A stretch of 64,000 nucleotides of DNA, from the NCBI GenBank assembly GCA_030148485.1, contig JASBTJ010000053.1, positions 62,001 through 126,000 of the forward strand. The letters are read 5' to 3'. The number at the start of each line of letters is the position of its first letter. Position 1 is the stretch's first letter. This DNA is from Gammaproteobacteria bacterium (GTDB lineage: Bacteria > Pseudomonadota > Gammaproteobacteria > Chromatiales > Chromatiaceae). The notes beneath the pieces were generated by a model. It was given only the letters and a program-made list of their open reading frames with translations. It did not search any database and was not told the origin of the DNA. The translations under genes and the position numbers were made by a program. This document shows positions 37,527 to 48,249 of this stretch, piece by piece.

Positions 37527-37975
37527 TCGACATGCCGCCCCGGCTGCAAGCCTCGCAGCCGGACGCGCAAGCGCCGCAACACCTCGGCGTCGGCGCTGTC
37601 GGCCGCGAGCACCAGCGTGCGAGGCCTGCATTTCGCGCCGCCGAGTTCAACCAGGATCAACCAGGGGTGGGCCATGCGCACAAGCACGTGGGTGTATCGG
37701 TGCATCCGCCCGTCGCCCGCCAGTACCCGCCACGCCCCGTCCGCCTGCCAATGCAAGGCCTTGACCCCTGCGGCGCCCCGCTGAAACGCCCTTCCCCGCA
37801 CACACCAGGCACCGTGGAACGTCAGCCCGACTGCGGCGGTAACGAGCGCCCAAGCCGGCAGCGGCGTCGGAAACAGCGCGGCAAACGCCAGGGCGTGCAG
37901 CACCCCGATATATGCCGCCAGTATTCGGGACGGTCGGGTGTTGAACCAGATCGGGGCGGGGATTCGATGTGCCAT
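37499..37975 (-). CDS. YgfX/CptA-like membrane protein
   Basis: This 158-residue protein has two close membrane helices (about 17-35 and 39-57) and a soluble C-terminal domain, as in YgfX. In E. coli YgfX is encoded with SdhE (YgfY) and was described as a membrane toxin affecting FtsZ/MreB. The similarity is modest and rests on topology, length and its position beside nadB. No sdhE-like gene precedes it; the upstream neighbour is tatD, 31 bases away. Confidence 0.6.
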   Translation of the reverse strand: MAHRIPAPIWFNTRPSRILAAYIGVLHALAFAALFPTPLPAWALVTAAVGLTFHGAWCVRGRAFQRGAAGVKALHWQADGAWRVLAGDGRMHRYTHVLVRMAHPWLILVELGGAKCRPRTLVLAADSADAEVLRRLRVRLRGLQPGRHVDQDRPLAGT

Positions 37976-38006
37976 CTGACCTCCGTGTCAGTGGGCGGGC
38001 GGCGCA

Positions 38007-38792
38007 TCACGCCGGTGGTGTGGCGGCCGCGAACAATCGGTAGAAGTTGTCACGCGTGATCCGCGCCAGTTCCTCCGGCTCGATGCCACGCAGTTCGGCG
38101 ATCAGTTCACACACCTTGCCCACGTATTTCGGCTCGTTGGGTTTTCCCCGGTGGGGTACCGGCGCCAGATAAGGCGAGTCCGTTTCGATCAGCATGCGAT
38201 CGAGCGGAACCTGGCGCGCCACGTCACGCAGTTCGTCCGCGTTCTTGAAGGTGACGATACCCGAGAAAGACACATAGAAGCCGAGCGCCATACCGGCCTG
38301 GGCCATCTCCCAGCTTTCGGTGAAGCAGTGCAGTACGCCACCGACCTCGTCGGCGCCCTCTTCCTTGAGAATCCGGATAGTATCTTCCCGCGCTTCCCGG
38401 GTATGGATGATCAGCGGCTTGCCGGCAAGCTTGGCGGCCCGGATGTGGCAGCGAAAGCGTTCCTGCTGCCAGCGCATATCGCCGTCTTCCCGAAAATAAT
38501 CCAGGCCGGTCTCACCGATGGCGACATTCTGGGGATGAGCGGCCAACTCCGCCAGCGCTTCCGGGCTGGGCTCATGGCGATCCCGGTCGTTCGGATGCAC
38601 CCCGACGGAAACGAAAACGTCACGCCGCCCTTCCACCAAGCCCAACATGCGGGGATAGGACTCCAGATCGATGGAAACGCACAGCATGGACTCGACCCCG
38701 GCTTCGTGCGCCTGGGTCAACAATTGTGAGATGTCGCCTTGATACGGCGCCAGATCGATCAGGTCGAGGTGACAGTGGGAATCTACCAACAT
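38007..38792 (-). CDS. TatD-family metal-dependent hydrolase (DNase)
   Basis: A 261-residue amidohydrolase-fold nuclease. The N-terminal metal site MLVDSHCHLD, the Glu in IGETGLDYF, PLIIHTREA, LHCFTES and the C-terminal ETDSPYLAP motif match TatD/YcfH-type DNases. The position after holB-pilZ matches YcfH of other gammaproteobacteria. ATG 38792 gives the canonical N-terminus. Confidence 0.92.
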   Translation of the reverse strand: MLVDSHCHLDLIDLAPYQGDISQLLTQAHEAGVESMLCVSIDLESYPRMLGLVEGRRDVFVSVGVHPNDRDRHEPSPEALAELAAHPQNVAIGETGLDYFREDGDMRWQQERFRCHIRAAKLAGKPLIIHTREAREDTIRILKEEGADEVGGVLHCFTESWEMAQAGMALGFYVSFSGIVTFKNADELRDVARQVPLDRMLIETDSPYLAPVPHRGKPNEPKYVGKVCELIAELRGIEPEELARITRDNFYRLFAAATPPA

Positions 38793-38819
38793 GATGACAA
38801 CGGCGACCGCCAAGCGGTC

Positions 38820-39179
38820 CTACATGGTATGGGTGGGCTTGTCCGACTTGAGTGCGCCAGCCAGATAGGTTTCGATCTTGTTGCGCGCGCTACCACCATC
38901 CTGGTCCGAGAACTGCACGCCGATACCCGCCGCGCGGTTGCCTTCGGAGCCCACCGGCGTGACCCAGATGATCTTGCCGGCCACCGGCAGACGCTCGGTT
39001 TCCTCCATCAGACTGAGCAACATGAACACCTCGTCACCGACCTGGTATTTCTTGGTGGTGGGGATGAACAGCCCGCCGTTCTTGACGAACGGCATGTAGG
39101 CCGCGTAGAGGGCATTCTTGTCCTTGATGGTCAGCGACAGGATGCCCTGCCGCGCCTTGGGCGCATTCGCCGCAGACAT
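38820..39179 (-). CDS. pilZ: PilZ-domain protein
   Basis: This 119-residue protein is a single PilZ domain of the type-IV-pilus class: ILSLTIKDKNALYAAYMPFVKNGGLFIPT and GKIIWVTPVG with a C-terminal helix. The N-terminal RxxxR c-di-GMP motif is not seen, as in PilZ itself, which works with PilB and FimX rather than binding c-di-GMP. It sits between holB (5-base gap) and tatD, the usual pilZ location in Pseudomonas. Confidence 0.9.
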   Translation of the reverse strand: MSAANAPKARQGILSLTIKDKNALYAAYMPFVKNGGLFIPTTKKYQVGDEVFMLLSLMEETERLPVAGKIIWVTPVGSEGNRAAGIGVQFSDQDGGSARNKIETYLAGALKSDKPTHTM

Positions 39180-39184
39180 AATCG

Positions 39185-40201
39185 CTAAGGTGTCCTTGCG
39201 GTAAGACGGGTCCAGTCCAGCAAGACTTTCTCCAGTGCCAACAAGCTGTTGATATTGCTCGTAAGACGGCGACGGAGTTCGTACAGGCAATCAAGAAACC
39301 CGTGTAGGTCTCTGCAGTCTAGCCGGTTGGCCAGGGTTTGGAAACGCGCAACCGCTGCGGGATCGAAACGCGGCACACTCCCCGGGGCTGCCTGCAGACG
39401 TATCAGATCGAGCGTCCAGACAATCAGCCAATCGAGCAGTCCGGCCAGGTCGTCAGCGTCCCAGCTGGCGGCCAGCGCGACCGGGTCGCCCCGACCGTCC
39501 GCCAAACGCTCCAACTGACGCCACTGCTCATCGAGCTTCGCCAATTGCTCGGTCGCAGCGCCTTGCAGTGCCGCAAGCGGTGCGCCGCCATACAAACCCA
39601 GCAAGCGTGTGGACTGATCCGCCGGCAACCCCTGAGCCACCAACCAGGCTTGGCCGTCGGCGGGCGATGGCGGCGCCAGCACGACCGGTTGGCAGCGGCT
39701 TCGGATGGTCGCCGGCAGGCGGTCGGAATTTGCGCTGATCAGGATCAGTACAGCCCCACCGACGGGTTCTTCCAGGGTTTTCAGCAACGCATTCGCCGCA
39801 GCGCCGTTCATGCCGTCGGCAGGATCGATGAGAAATACCGATCGCCCGCTGCCACCCACGGTCAACACACTGGCATCGGTCAAGGCACGTATCGCCTCCA
39901 CTTTGATGACTCGACTGCCCTCTTCCGGACGATACCAATGGATGTCCGGATGATGCCCCACCGCACTGAGCCGGCAGCTGCGGCACGAACCGCAGGGGTC
40001 TCCGCTGGGCAACGGTGTCTGGCAGACCAGGGCATTGGCCAGATGCTGCGCCAGGACCGCCTTGCCGACCCCGGCGACCCCGCTGAAGAGCAAACCATGC
40101 GGAAGCCGGTCATCCCGCAGCGCAAGACACAGGCGCGCCCAAGCCGCGTCGTGCCAGGGCAGGCGACGCTGTGCCGTGGCAGCATCAGCGGACGCGTTCA
40201 A
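39185..40201 (-). CDS. holB: DNA polymerase III delta' subunit
   Basis: The 338-residue clamp-loader subunit has a P-loop-like [11 protein letters not shown], the zinc-binding [17 protein letters not shown] segment, the ALLKTLEEP motif and the SRCQPV sensor region. It loads the beta clamp with delta and gamma/tau. Its start overlaps the end of tmk by 17 bases. Order tmk-holB-pilZ-tatD is typical. Confidence 0.95.
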   Translation of the reverse strand: MNASADAATAQRRLPWHDAAWARLCLALRDDRLPHGLLFSGVAGVGKAVLAQHLANALVCQTPLPSGDPCGSCRSCRLSAVGHHPDIHWYRPEEGSRVIKVEAIRALTDASVLTVGGSGRSVFLIDPADGMNGAAANALLKTLEEPVGGAVLILISANSDRLPATIRSRCQPVVLAPPSPADGQAWLVAQGLPADQSTRLLGLYGGAPLAALQGAATEQLAKLDEQWRQLERLADGRGDPVALAASWDADDLAGLLDWLIVWTLDLIRLQAAPGSVPRFDPAAVARFQTLANRLDCRDLHGFLDCLYELRRRLTSNINSLLALEKVLLDWTRLTARTP

Positions 40202-40820
40202 GAAACGCCTCCACCTCGGCGGCGATGGCTGCGCCTACTTCCCCCAGATCCCGGCCGGCATCGATGACCTTCACCCTGGCCGACGCATTACGGGCAATGG
40301 TCAGATAGGCTTGGCGCACCCGTTCGAAAAACACCTGTTGTTCGGACTCGAAACGATCTGGCGCGGAGCGTTTGCCGGCTCGCTCCAGGCCAACGGCCAC
40401 CGGCAGGTCCAGGAGCAATGTCAGGTCGGGACACCGCGTGCCTTGAACCCAGGTTTCCAGCTGCGCGATACGCTCGCGTGCCAGTCCGCGGCCGCCGCCC
40501 TGGTAGGCGTAGGTCGCATCGGTAAAGCGGTCGCACAACACCCACCGCCCTGCCGCCAATGCCGGCTCGATGACTTGGTGCAGGTGTTCGGCACGGGCGG
40601 CAAACATCAGTAATAGCTCGGTGTCATCCGCCATGCCGGTATGTTTGTGGCCCAACAACAGCGTGCGCAGATCCTCGCCGAGCGCCGTGCCGCCCGGCTC
40701 ACGGGTGACCACGACATCCAGGCCTGTACCCTCGAGCAGTTCCCGGACCCGCTCCAGCGCAGTGCTTTTACCGGCACCTTCGACGCCCTCCAGGGTGATG
40801 AACCGACCCGGCATGCTCAT
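40185..40820 (-). CDS. tmk: Thymidylate kinase
   Basis: Tmk, 211 residues, phosphorylates dTMP to dTDP. It has the P-loop GVEGAGKST, the DR(F/Y) motif [18 protein letters not shown] and a lid region rich in Arg. ATG 40820 overlaps the mltG stop (ATGA), and a second ATG lies two codons later. Confidence 0.96.
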   Translation of the reverse strand: MSMPGRFITLEGVEGAGKSTALERVRELLEGTGLDVVVTREPGGTALGEDLRTLLLGHKHTGMADDTELLLMFAARAEHLHQVIEPALAAGRWVLCDRFTDATYAYQGGGRGLARERIAQLETWVQGTRCPDLTLLLDLPVAVGLERAGKRSAPDRFESEQQVFFERVRQAYLTIARNASARVKVIDAGRDLGEVGAAIAAEVEAFLERVR

Positions 40821-41821
40821 TTGCGCCGCCTCAGCTGGTAACGCCTCACCGCCGCGTTGTGCTCGGCTAGGGTCGCGGAGAACTGATGGCTGCCGTCACC
40901 CTTGGCGACAAAATACAACGCCCGGCCCGCGGCCGGATGCAGTGCCGCTTCGATGGCGGCCCGACCCGGCATGCAGATCGGGGTCGGCGGCAGGCCGGCC
41001 CGGGTATAGGTATTGTAAGGGGTGTCGGTACGAAGATCGCGACGCCGCAGATTGCCATCGAACGTATCGCCTAGGCCATATATGACCGTCGGATCGGTTT
41101 GCAGCAGCATGCCGCGCTTGAGTCGCCGCACAAACACCCCGGCAATCTGCGCTCGCTCGCCGGCGCTGCCTGTCTCTTTTTCGATGATCGATGCCAGGAT
41201 CAATGCCTGTTGCGGGGTTTTCAGTGGGAGCCCCTCATCCCGGGCCGCCCATGCGTCGGCCAGCACCTGGCTCATGCGGGCATGGGCTCGGCGCAGGAAA
41301 TCCAGATCCGTGGTGCCGCGGGGGAAGTGATACGTATCGGGAAAAAATCGCCCCTCCGGATGCTGATCGGGATACCCAAGCGCCGCCATGATTTGCGCGC
41401 CATTGGCATCGGTCAGGGTCTGAATCAGCACCGGGTCGGCCGCGATGGCCTGGCGAACCTGTTGAAAGCTCCAGCCCTCCACCAGGGTCAATTGGTACTG
41501 GACCGTCTGGCCGGATTGCAACAGGTCCAGCAGGGTGCGTGGCGTCAGCCCGGGCATCAGCCGGTACTCCCCCGCCTTCAGTCTGGCTGCCAGGCCGGAC
41601 TGACGGGCATGGATACGCAGATAGAGCGGTTTGCGCAGGATACCGCTGTCAGCCAAGTCGCTTGCCAAACGTCCCACATGGCTGCCGGGTTCGAACAGAT
41701 AAACACGCCCGTCATCGGGCAGCGTCAACGGCGTGTCCAGATACGCCTGATAATCGCGCCACAGCCCGAACGCGGCCAGCCCGGCGAGCAGGATCAGAAT
41801 GCCGAGGATGCGATACCACAT
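40817..41821 (-). CDS. mltG: Endolytic murein transglycosylase MltG
   Basis: The 334-residue inner-membrane protein has one N-terminal helix (about 5-22), a LysM-like segment and the YceG catalytic domain with Glu in [11 protein letters not shown] and the [12 protein letters not shown] motif. It cleaves nascent glycan strands and sets their length. It lies between pabC and tmk as in E. coli. Confidence 0.94.
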   Translation of the reverse strand: MWYRILGILILLAGLAAFGLWRDYQAYLDTPLTLPDDGRVYLFEPGSHVGRLASDLADSGILRKPLYLRIHARQSGLAARLKAGEYRLMPGLTPRTLLDLLQSGQTVQYQLTLVEGWSFQQVRQAIAADPVLIQTLTDANGAQIMAALGYPDQHPEGRFFPDTYHFPRGTTDLDFLRRAHARMSQVLADAWAARDEGLPLKTPQQALILASIIEKETGSAGERAQIAGVFVRRLKRGMLLQTDPTVIYGLGDTFDGNLRRRDLRTDTPYNTYTRAGLPPTPICMPGRAAIEAALHPAAGRALYFVAKGDGSHQFSATLAEHNAAVRRYQLRRRK

Positions 41822-41870
41822 AGGCGAATTTCAGACGGGTGAGGACAAGCGAGACATGGGCGGCACGGTA

Positions 41871-42707
41871 TCACGGCTGGCGACAGCGCTCCACGACCCG
41901 GGCAAACAAGTCACGGGGCCAGTGGGTCGGGTCATAGGTACGGCCAGCCAGTTCCGCCACCGGCCATACGCCAATCAGCGCATTGGTGAGAAACACGGCA
42001 TCGGCGTTCAACACCGCCTGCCGGTCGAGGGGCGCCATCGACACCGGCAGGGCCAGTTGCCGCGCAGCCGCCAGGACCTGATCCCGCGCAATGCCGGCCA
42101 CCCCGCACCGATCAAGCGCCGGCGTCTGCAATGCGCCGTTCGAAAAGACGAACAGATTGGTCATGGTGCCCTCGATCACCTGACCGGACTCGTCACACAT
42201 CAGTCCTTCGGCGACCGCCGGATCGTCCCACTCGGAACGTGCCAACACTTGGTCCAGCCGGTTGCAGTGTTTGAGGCCGGCCAAGCGGGAATTCGCACTG
42301 AGCGGGGTATCACACCAACGTACCCGGACCCCGTGCTCGCCAAACGCCTCCGGGTACTCAGGCCAGTCATGTAGTGTGACGATGCGACGCGGTTGGGCCG
42401 ACGCCGGCGGTCGGTAGCCGCGCCCGCCCTGTCCACGCGTGACCAACACCTTGAGTACCGCTCGCTCACAGCCCTGAGTCAGCTGCGCCGCATCGTCCCG
42501 GAGCGCATCGGCATCGGGCGCCGCGAATCCCAGCCGCGCACAGCCTTGGCTAAGGCGCGCGATATGCGACTGCCATAAACAGGGCTGTCCAGCAAACACG
42601 GCGATGGTCTCGAATAGACCATCGCCGTATTGCAGGCCGCGGTCGAGCACCGACACCGCGTCATTGGGACGCCCGTCGATCAGCGACCGGAGCGGATCAG
42701 CCGACAC
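41871..42707 (-). CDS. pabC: Aminodeoxychorismate lyase
   Basis: PabC, 278 residues, is a PLP enzyme of fold type IV that forms p-aminobenzoate for folate. Landmarks are DRGLQYGDGLFET, the PLP Lys in LAGLKHCNRLDQVLA and EGTMTNLFVF. It sits between fabF and mltG, the conserved gammaproteobacterial position. Confidence 0.93.
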   Translation of the reverse strand: MSADPLRSLIDGRPNDAVSVLDRGLQYGDGLFETIAVFAGQPCLWQSHIARLSQGCARLGFAAPDADALRDDAAQLTQGCERAVLKVLVTRGQGGRGYRPPASAQPRRIVTLHDWPEYPEAFGEHGVRVRWCDTPLSANSRLAGLKHCNRLDQVLARSEWDDPAVAEGLMCDESGQVIEGTMTNLFVFSNGALQTPALDRCGVAGIARDQVLAAARQLALPVSMAPLDRQAVLNADAVFLTNALIGVWPVAELAGRTYDPTHWPRDLFARVVERCRQP

Positions 42708-42716
42708 TGCCAGGAA

Positions 42717-43961
42717 TCAGTCCTGGTAGCGTCGGAACACCAGCGTGCCGTTGGTGCCGCCGAACCCGAATGAATTGGACAGCGCGACGTCCAGATCCAG
42801 CTTACGTGCCTCGTGCGGCACATAATCCAGATCACAACCTTCGTCGGGGTTGTCCAGGTTGATGGTCGGCGGTGCGACCTGGTCTCGAATCGCCAGCACG
42901 GTGAACAGCGCTTCGGCGCCACCTGCGGCGCCCAACATGTGGCCGGTCATCGACTTGGTGGAGCTGACGCACAACTTGTAGGCGTGATCGCCGAAGGCGC
43001 GCTTTACGCCTTGGGTCTCGGCAATGTCGCCGGCGGGCGTGGAGGTGCCATGGGCATTGATGTAGCCCACCTGCTCCGGCGCCACGCCTGCGTCCTGCAA
43101 CGCCAGCCCCATACAGGCAGCGGCACCTTCGCCATTGGGTGACGGGCTGGTCATGTGATAGGCATCGGAGTTCATCGCCGAACCGACCAGTTCGCAATAG
43201 ATCTTGGCGCCGCGCGCCTTGGCATGTTCGAGTTCCTCGATCACCACCACGCCGGCGCCGTCGGACAGCACGAAACCATCGCGATCCTTGTCCCAGGGGC
43301 GACTGGCGGCTTGCGGATCGTCGTTACGGGTGGACAAGGCGCGGGCAGCAGCGAATCCGCCCAGTCCCGTGGGGGTGGTTGCCATTTCCGACCCGCCGGC
43401 AACCATCACGTCCGCCTCGCCGTACTGGATCATGCGCATGGCGGCACCGATATTGTGCGCACCGGTGCTGCAGGCCGAGACAATGGAAATGTTCGCGCCC
43501 TTGAAGCCGTATTTGATCGACAGATTGCCCGCCACCATGTTGATGATGTTGGCCGGCACGAAGAACGGCGAAATCTTTCTCGGGCCACCTTTCAGGTAGG
43601 CACCGTAGCCCTGCTCGATACCGCCGATACCGCCGATACCGGAACCGACCGCAACGCCAATGCGCGCAGCATTGTCGTCGGTGACCTCCAGGCCGGCATC
43701 CTCCACGGCCTGGATACCAGCCGCATAGCCGTAGTGAATGAACGGATCCATCTTCTTGGCGTCTTTCTTGGAGACATATTTCTCCAGATCGAAACCATAG
43801 ATTGGACCACCGAACCGCACGCTGAACGGCTCGATATCGAAATGGGTGATGGGCTGAATCCCGCTTTTGCCGGCCAGGATATTGGCCCAGCCTTCTTCGA
43901 CGGTCTGCCCGACGGGCGAAATCAGACCCAGTCCGGTCACTACGACCCTACGTTTGGACAT
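42717..43961 (-). CDS. fabF: Beta-ketoacyl-ACP synthase II
   Basis: FabF, 414 residues, condenses malonyl-ACP with growing acyl chains. The nucleophile Cys is in [12 protein letters not shown] (near 164), with His in [11 protein letters not shown] and His in [13 protein letters not shown]. It follows acpP after about 108 bases. Full length and canonical. Confidence 0.97.
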   Translation of the reverse strand: MSKRRVVVTGLGLISPVGQTVEEGWANILAGKSGIQPITHFDIEPFSVRFGGPIYGFDLEKYVSKKDAKKMDPFIHYGYAAGIQAVEDAGLEVTDDNAARIGVAVGSGIGGIGGIEQGYGAYLKGGPRKISPFFVPANIINMVAGNLSIKYGFKGANISIVSACSTGAHNIGAAMRMIQYGEADVMVAGGSEMATTPTGLGGFAAARALSTRNDDPQAASRPWDKDRDGFVLSDGAGVVVIEELEHAKARGAKIYCELVGSAMNSDAYHMTSPSPNGEGAAACMGLALQDAGVAPEQVGYINAHGTSTPAGDIAETQGVKRAFGDHAYKLCVSSTKSMTGHMLGAAGGAEALFTVLAIRDQVAPPTINLDNPDEGCDLDYVPHEARKLDLDVALSNSFGFGGTNGTLVFRRYQD

Positions 43962-44069
43962 CGAGGACGTTCCTCTTCGCTTACGACGACGCCCGTAAAG
44001 GCGCTGCTAAATCAAAAAGCCGCCTCTCCAAGCCGGATGGGCGGCTGGCACAACTGACCGCCGAGCGGA

Positions 44070-44303
44070 TCAGCTGTTGGCGTTGATGTAGTCGATCGCC
44101 TGTTGCACGGTGGTGATCTTTTCGGCCTGCTCGTCCGGGATCTCGGTCTCGAACTCTTCTTCCAGTGCCATCACCAGTTCCACGGTGTCCAGCGAGTCGG
44201 CGCCAAGATCATCGACGAAAGAGGATTCGGCCTTCACTTCGTCCTCTTTGACCCCCAACTGCTCAACTACGATCTTCTTAACGCGCTCTTCGATGGTGCT
44301 CAT
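44070..44303 (-). CDS. acpP: Acyl carrier protein
   Basis: AcpP, 77 residues, carries acyl chains on a phosphopantetheine attached to the Ser in [28 protein letters not shown] precedes ATG 44303, fixing the start within a longer open frame. It has its own strong candidate promoter in the 155-base gap from fabG, consistent with the high demand for this protein. Confidence 0.98.
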   Translation of the reverse strand: MSTIEERVKKIVVEQLGVKEDEVKAESSFVDDLGADSLDTVELVMALEEEFETEIPDEQAEKITTVQQAIDYINANS

Positions 44304-44355
44304 GTTTAACTCTTCCTCCGGTATTGCGTGAACAGGCGTCACGCGGTGACGCCGT

Positions 44356-44383
44356 ATTGTATTCCCAAACCCCGCGGGGTCAA
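44356..44383 (-). promoter_or_regulatory. Candidate sigma-70 promoter of acpP
   Basis: On the complement TTGACC (44378-44383) and TACAAT (44356-44361) are separated by 16 bases, close to the sigma-70 consensus. The start point would be near 44349, about 45 bases before the acpP ATG. An acpP-proximal promoter inside the fab cluster is known in E. coli. Confidence 0.6.
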
Positions 44384-44388
44384 AGTAA

Positions 44389-44411
44389 AAATGTGAACGT
44401 TGCTCACATTT
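44389..44411. promoter_or_regulatory. Inverted repeat AAATGTGA-N7-TCACATTT upstream of the acpP promoter
   Basis: The 8-base arms are perfect (44389-44396 and 44404-44411) around ACGTTGC. The half-sites match the Crp consensus TGTGA/TCACA, but the spacer is 7 rather than 6. It ends five bases upstream of the -35 element, a position that could be an operator or a hairpin in read-through RNA from fabG. Confidence 0.45.
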
Positions 44412-44437
44412 ATTTACACTAAAAATCAGTAGCTTGC

Positions 44438-44456
44438 GATTTCTTTTTAAGAAATC
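44438..44456 (-). terminator. Weak hairpin after fabG
   Basis: GATTTCTT-AAA-AAGAAATC on the complement forms a perfect 8-base A/T-rich stem with a 3-base loop, two bases after the fabG stop. There is no U-run after it, so it is at best a partial terminator or an RNA processing site between fabG and acpP. Confidence 0.4.
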
Positions 44457-44458
44457 AC

Positions 44459-45199
44459 TCAAGCCATGTGCATGCCGCCATTCACGTGAATGGTCTCGCC
44501 AGTGACATAAGCCGCCAGCGGCGACGCCAGGAATACCACCGCGTTGGCAATGTCTTGCGGCGCACCCAGCCTGCCCAGCGGAATACCGCTGAGCAGGGCT
44601 GTCCGCTGCTCGTCGCTCAGTTCGCGGGTCATGTCGGTATCGATGAATCCGGGCGCGACCGTGTTGACGGTGATATTGCGACTGCCCACTTCCCTTGCCA
44701 TGGATTTGGCAAACCCGACCATGCCTGCCTTGGCGGCAGCGTAATTGGTTTGGCCCGGGTTGCCCGTCGCCCCAACCACGGAGGAGATATTGACGATCCG
44801 GCCGCGCTTGGCCTTCATCATGCCGCGTAGCACCGCCTTGCTCATCTTGAACACCGAGGTCAGATTGGTCTGGATGATGGCGTCCCAATCGTCGTCCTTC
44901 ATACGCATCAACAAACCGTCGCGGGTAATACCGGCGTTGTTCACCAACACTGTTATCGCGCCGAACTCGTCACCGATCGCCTTGATCAGGGCCTCAATCG
45001 CGTCGCCGTCGTTGACGTCCAGGCACATGCCCTTGCCCTTGATACCGGCCTCGGCAAAGGCCGCGGATATCGCCGCGGCGCCCTTGTCCGACGTCGCGGT
45101 ACCGATGACGGTCGCACCTTGCGCGCCCAACCCCAATGCGATGGCCTGGCCGATACCTCGGCTGGCGCCGGTGACGAGTGCGATTTCCTGATCAAGCAT
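44459..45199 (-). CDS. fabG: 3-oxoacyl-ACP reductase
   Basis: FabG, 246 residues, reduces beta-ketoacyl-ACP with NADPH. The Rossmann motif [16 protein letters not shown], and the catalytic Ser-Tyr-Lys in NISSVVG and NYAAAKAG are intact. Its start overlaps fabD by eight bases. Canonical length. Confidence 0.97.
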   Translation of the reverse strand: MLDQEIALVTGASRGIGQAIALGLGAQGATVIGTATSDKGAAAISAAFAEAGIKGKGMCLDVNDGDAIEALIKAIGDEFGAITVLVNNAGITRDGLLMRMKDDDWDAIIQTNLTSVFKMSKAVLRGMMKAKRGRIVNISSVVGATGNPGQTNYAAAKAGMVGFAKSMAREVGSRNITVNTVAPGFIDTDMTRELSDEQRTALLSGIPLGRLGAPQDIANAVVFLASPLAAYVTGETIHVNGGMHMA

Positions 45200-46133
45200 T
45201 GGCGGCCTCCAGAGCAGCGTCGAGCCCGGCCGGATCGGTGATCGGCAGGGTCGTCAGTTCTTTGTTGATACGTTTCCCCAGCCCGCTGAGCACCTTGCCG
45301 GGACCGGCCTCGATCACCAGTTCGACCCCCCGCTCCGGCAGGGCCTGCACCGTCTCTACCCAGCGCACTGGACTGAACAGTTGTCGCGCCAGCAGATCAC
45401 GCAATTCGTCGGCGTCTCCGGCTTGTGCCACGTTGACGTTGTGCAACACCGGGAAGGCGGCAGACGCAATGGTCAGCGCCGAAAGATCCACCGCGAGCTT
45501 GTCCGCCGCCGGGCGCATCAAGGTGCAGTGGGAGGGCACGCTGACCGGCAGCAACAGGGCACGCTTGGCACCTTTTTCCTTGGCCAGCGCAGCGGCGCGC
45601 TCGACGGCCGGCTTGCTGCCCGCAATCACCACCTGGCCCGGGGAATTGTAGTTGACCGGCTCGACGACATCGCCATCGGCCGCATCCTGGCACACGGCGC
45701 GAACTTCGTCGTCGGTCAATCCGAGAACCGCCGCCATGGCGCCCTGGCCTTCCGGCACGGCCTCCTGCATGTAACGCCCACGCCGTGCCACCAACGGGAT
45801 GGCATCGGCAAAATCCACACACCCGGCCGCCACCAGCGCCGTGTATTCACCCAGGCTATGGCCAGCTGCGACGGCGGGTGCCGGCCCACCTTCAGCCTGC
45901 CAGGTCCGCCAAACCGCGACGCCCGCCGCCAGCATGGCCGGCTGCGTGTTGTCGGTACGGTTCAGCTCGGCCTCCGGGCCGGATTGGGACAATGTCCAAA
46001 GATCCAGCCCAAGCGCATCGGACGCTTCTTCGAAGGTGTGACGTACCACCGGACGGGCCTTGGCGAGGTCGGCAAGCATACCGACCGACTGGGAGCCCTG
46101 GCCGGGAAAAACGAAACAAAGCTTATGGGTCAT
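45192..46133 (-). CDS. fabD: Malonyl-CoA:ACP transacylase
   Basis: FabD, 313 residues, transfers malonyl from CoA to ACP. The oxyanion motif FPGQGSQ, catalytic Ser in AGHSLGEYTALV and catalytic His in VPSHCTLM are present. It follows fabH after 26 bases in the plsX-fabH-fabD-fabG order. Confidence 0.97.
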   Translation of the reverse strand: MTHKLCFVFPGQGSQSVGMLADLAKARPVVRHTFEEASDALGLDLWTLSQSGPEAELNRTDNTQPAMLAAGVAVWRTWQAEGGPAPAVAAGHSLGEYTALVAAGCVDFADAIPLVARRGRYMQEAVPEGQGAMAAVLGLTDDEVRAVCQDAADGDVVEPVNYNSPGQVVIAGSKPAVERAAALAKEKGAKRALLLPVSVPSHCTLMRPAADKLAVDLSALTIASAAFPVLHNVNVAQAGDADELRDLLARQLFSPVRWVETVQALPERGVELVIEAGPGKVLSGLGKRINKELTTLPITDPAGLDAALEAANA

Positions 46134-46159
46134 GGGCGCTCGAAATAAATGGATCGTGA

Positions 46160-47131
46160 TCAGAACTTGAGTAACACGGAGCCCCAGGTGAAGCCGCCAC
46201 CAAAGGCTTCCAGCAGCAGGGTTTCACCGCGCTGGATACGGCCGTCACGCACCGCGGTGTCCAGCGCCAACGGCACGGATGCCGCAGAGGTGTTGCCGTG
46301 TTGATCCACGGTCACCACCACGCGCTCCATCGGCATGGCGAGTTTTTTCGCCGTCGCGCTGATGATGCGGATATTGGCCTGATGGGGAACCAACCAATCA
46401 ATGTCGGATTTCTCCAGACCATTCGCCTCCAGCGTCTCGTCGACAATGCGTCCGAGGGTATTCACTGCCATGCGGAAGACCTCGTTGCCCTTCATCTGGA
46501 TGAAACCGGGATCGCCTTCCAGCGGCCCAGGCTTACGCGAGACCCCACCCGGGACATGCAATAACTTTTCGTATTCGCCGTCAGCGTGCAGATGACTGGA
46601 CAGGATGCCCGGTTCGTCGCTGGCCTCCAGTATCGCAGCCCCGGCACCGTCGCCGAACAAGACGCAGGTGGTGCGGTAGGTCCAGTCGACGATCCGCGAC
46701 AGCGTTTCGGCACCCACCACCAGGGCGCACTTGGCGCCACCGCCACGGATGAATTTGTCGGCAACACCCAACGCGTACACAAAGCCGGTACAGACCGCCT
46801 GGATATCGAATGCCGCACACCCGTGCACGTCCAATCGGGCTTGCAGCAGACAGGCGGTGCTGGGGAATATCTTGTCCGGGGTGGTGGTCGCGACGATGAT
46901 CAGATCAATATCGGCGGCGGTCTTGCCGGCCGCTTCCATGGCGCGGCGCGCAGCCTGCTCCGCCAGGTCGCAGGTGGTTTCATCGTCACTGGCGATATGG
47001 CGCACGGCGATGCCGGTGCGCTCACGTATCCACTGATCGCTTGTATCTACCGTGTTTTCCAGATCGTGGTTGGTAACGGCCTTCGCGGGCAGATAACTGC
47101 CCGTGCCGGTGATACGCGCAAAACAGTTCAC
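46160..47131 (-). CDS. fabH: Beta-ketoacyl-ACP synthase III
   Basis: FabH, 323 residues, starts fatty-acid synthesis from acetyl-CoA and malonyl-ACP. The catalytic triad is readable as C114 ([13 protein letters not shown]), His in VPHQANIRI and Asn in HGNTSAAS. Its start overlaps the plsX stop by four bases. Confidence 0.97.
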   Translation of the reverse strand: MNCFARITGTGSYLPAKAVTNHDLENTVDTSDQWIRERTGIAVRHIASDDETTCDLAEQAARRAMEAAGKTAADIDLIIVATTTPDKIFPSTACLLQARLDVHGCAAFDIQAVCTGFVYALGVADKFIRGGGAKCALVVGAETLSRIVDWTYRTTCVLFGDGAGAAILEASDEPGILSSHLHADGEYEKLLHVPGGVSRKPGPLEGDPGFIQMKGNEVFRMAVNTLGRIVDETLEANGLEKSDIDWLVPHQANIRIISATAKKLAMPMERVVVTVDQHGNTSAASVPLALDTAVRDGRIQRGETLLLEAFGGGFTWGSVLLKF

Positions 47132-48174
47132 AGACTTACCTGCTCCGCCGCGCCGGGATCGCTGTCCGGGTCCAGAAGCTGCTCGACACGGGCGGTGATG
47201 CGCGAGGCCAGATCCGCCTGGATTTCCTTCTTCGCGATGGCAATGGCATTGGCGAAGCCAACCGCATCGGTACCGCCGTGGCTTTTCACCACCACACCGC
47301 GCAACCCAACCAGAGGCGCGCCGTTATAGCGACGCGGATCGATGCGGCGCCGCAGACTACGCAGCACCGGCAACGCCACCAAGCCGGCCAGGCGGGTCAG
47401 CGGATTGCGGGTGAACTCCGCCTTCATGAAATGCCGGATCATCTTCGCCACGCCTTCGCTGCTCTTGAGCGCCACGTTGCCCACGAACCCGTCGCAGACC
47501 ACGATATCGACATCACCGGTATAGATGTCGTCGCCCTCCACATAGCCGATGTAATTGAGCGGGCTCGCTGCCAGCAGGCGATGGGCCTGCTTGATTTGAT
47601 CGCTCCCCTTGATTTCCTCCTGCCCGATATTCAGCAGGCCGACACTCGGGTTGTCGACGCTTTCCACCGCCGTGACCAGTTCGGTGCCCATGACCGCAAA
47701 CTGAAACAGGTGGTCCGCCGAACAATCGACATTGGCCCCCAGGTCAAGCACCCAGGTACGGCCGGATTCGGAGTGCAACACCGACATGATCGCGGGCCGA
47801 TCCACATGCGGCAGGGTCTTGAGCACGAACCGCGCTGTCGCCATCAGCGCCCCGGTGTTGCCGGCACTGACGCAGGCGTCGGCCACGCCTTCGCTGACCA
47901 GATTGATGGCGACACGCATCGACGAGTCCTTTTTGCCACGCAACGCACGCGACGGCAGCTCATCCATGCCGACTTCTTCGCTGGCATGTTGGATGCTTAG
48001 ACGGTCCGGCAAGTCGCCGGCGGGAAGATGCTCACGAATCGCTTCCTCGCGACCGACCAGGATCAAATCGACCTGGGGATCGTCCGAAAGATAATTCAGG
48101 GCGGCGGGGACGACCACGGAAGGACCGTGGTCACCTCCCATGGCATCAAGTGCAATGGAAAGCGTATCGCTCAC
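47128..48174 (-). CDS. plsX: Phosphate acyltransferase PlsX
   Basis: PlsX, 348 residues, makes acyl-phosphate from acyl-ACP for phospholipid synthesis. Family motifs include [33 protein letters not shown] and [17 protein letters not shown]. It follows rpmF and precedes fabH, as in most gammaproteobacteria. Confidence 0.97.
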   Translation of the reverse strand: MSDTLSIALDAMGGDHGPSVVVPAALNYLSDDPQVDLILVGREEAIREHLPAGDLPDRLSIQHASEEVGMDELPSRALRGKKDSSMRVAINLVSEGVADACVSAGNTGALMATARFVLKTLPHVDRPAIMSVLHSESGRTWVLDLGANVDCSADHLFQFAVMGTELVTAVESVDNPSVGLLNIGQEEIKGSDQIKQAHRLLAASPLNYIGYVEGDDIYTGDVDIVVCDGFVGNVALKSSEGVAKMIRHFMKAEFTRNPLTRLAGLVALPVLRSLRRRIDPRRYNGAPLVGLRGVVVKSHGGTDAVGFANAIAIAKKEIQADLASRITARVEQLLDPDSDPGAAEQVSL

Positions 48175-48249
48175 TCGGGTAACCGGGCGGAGTCGCGGAA
48201 AGAAAAAGGAAGGGATTGCGCCCCGGGCAACGGGGCGCTAAGACGCAAA

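Noticed and set aside
43155-44057. Rightward 300-codon open frame opposite fabF
   Set aside because: It is antisense to a canonical fabF; His/Gly/Asp-rich composition is typical of a shadow frame and there is no ribosome site.
44389-44411. Classical Crp/cAMP site
   Set aside because: The spacer between TGTGA and TCACA is 7 rather than 6, so it is recorded only as an inverted repeat.
44070-44888. Long leftward frame ending with AcpP, suggesting an AcpP fusion
   Set aside because: The part above 44303 is an out-of-frame reading of fabG. A strong GGAGGAAGAG before ATG 44303 and the family length fix AcpP at 77 residues.
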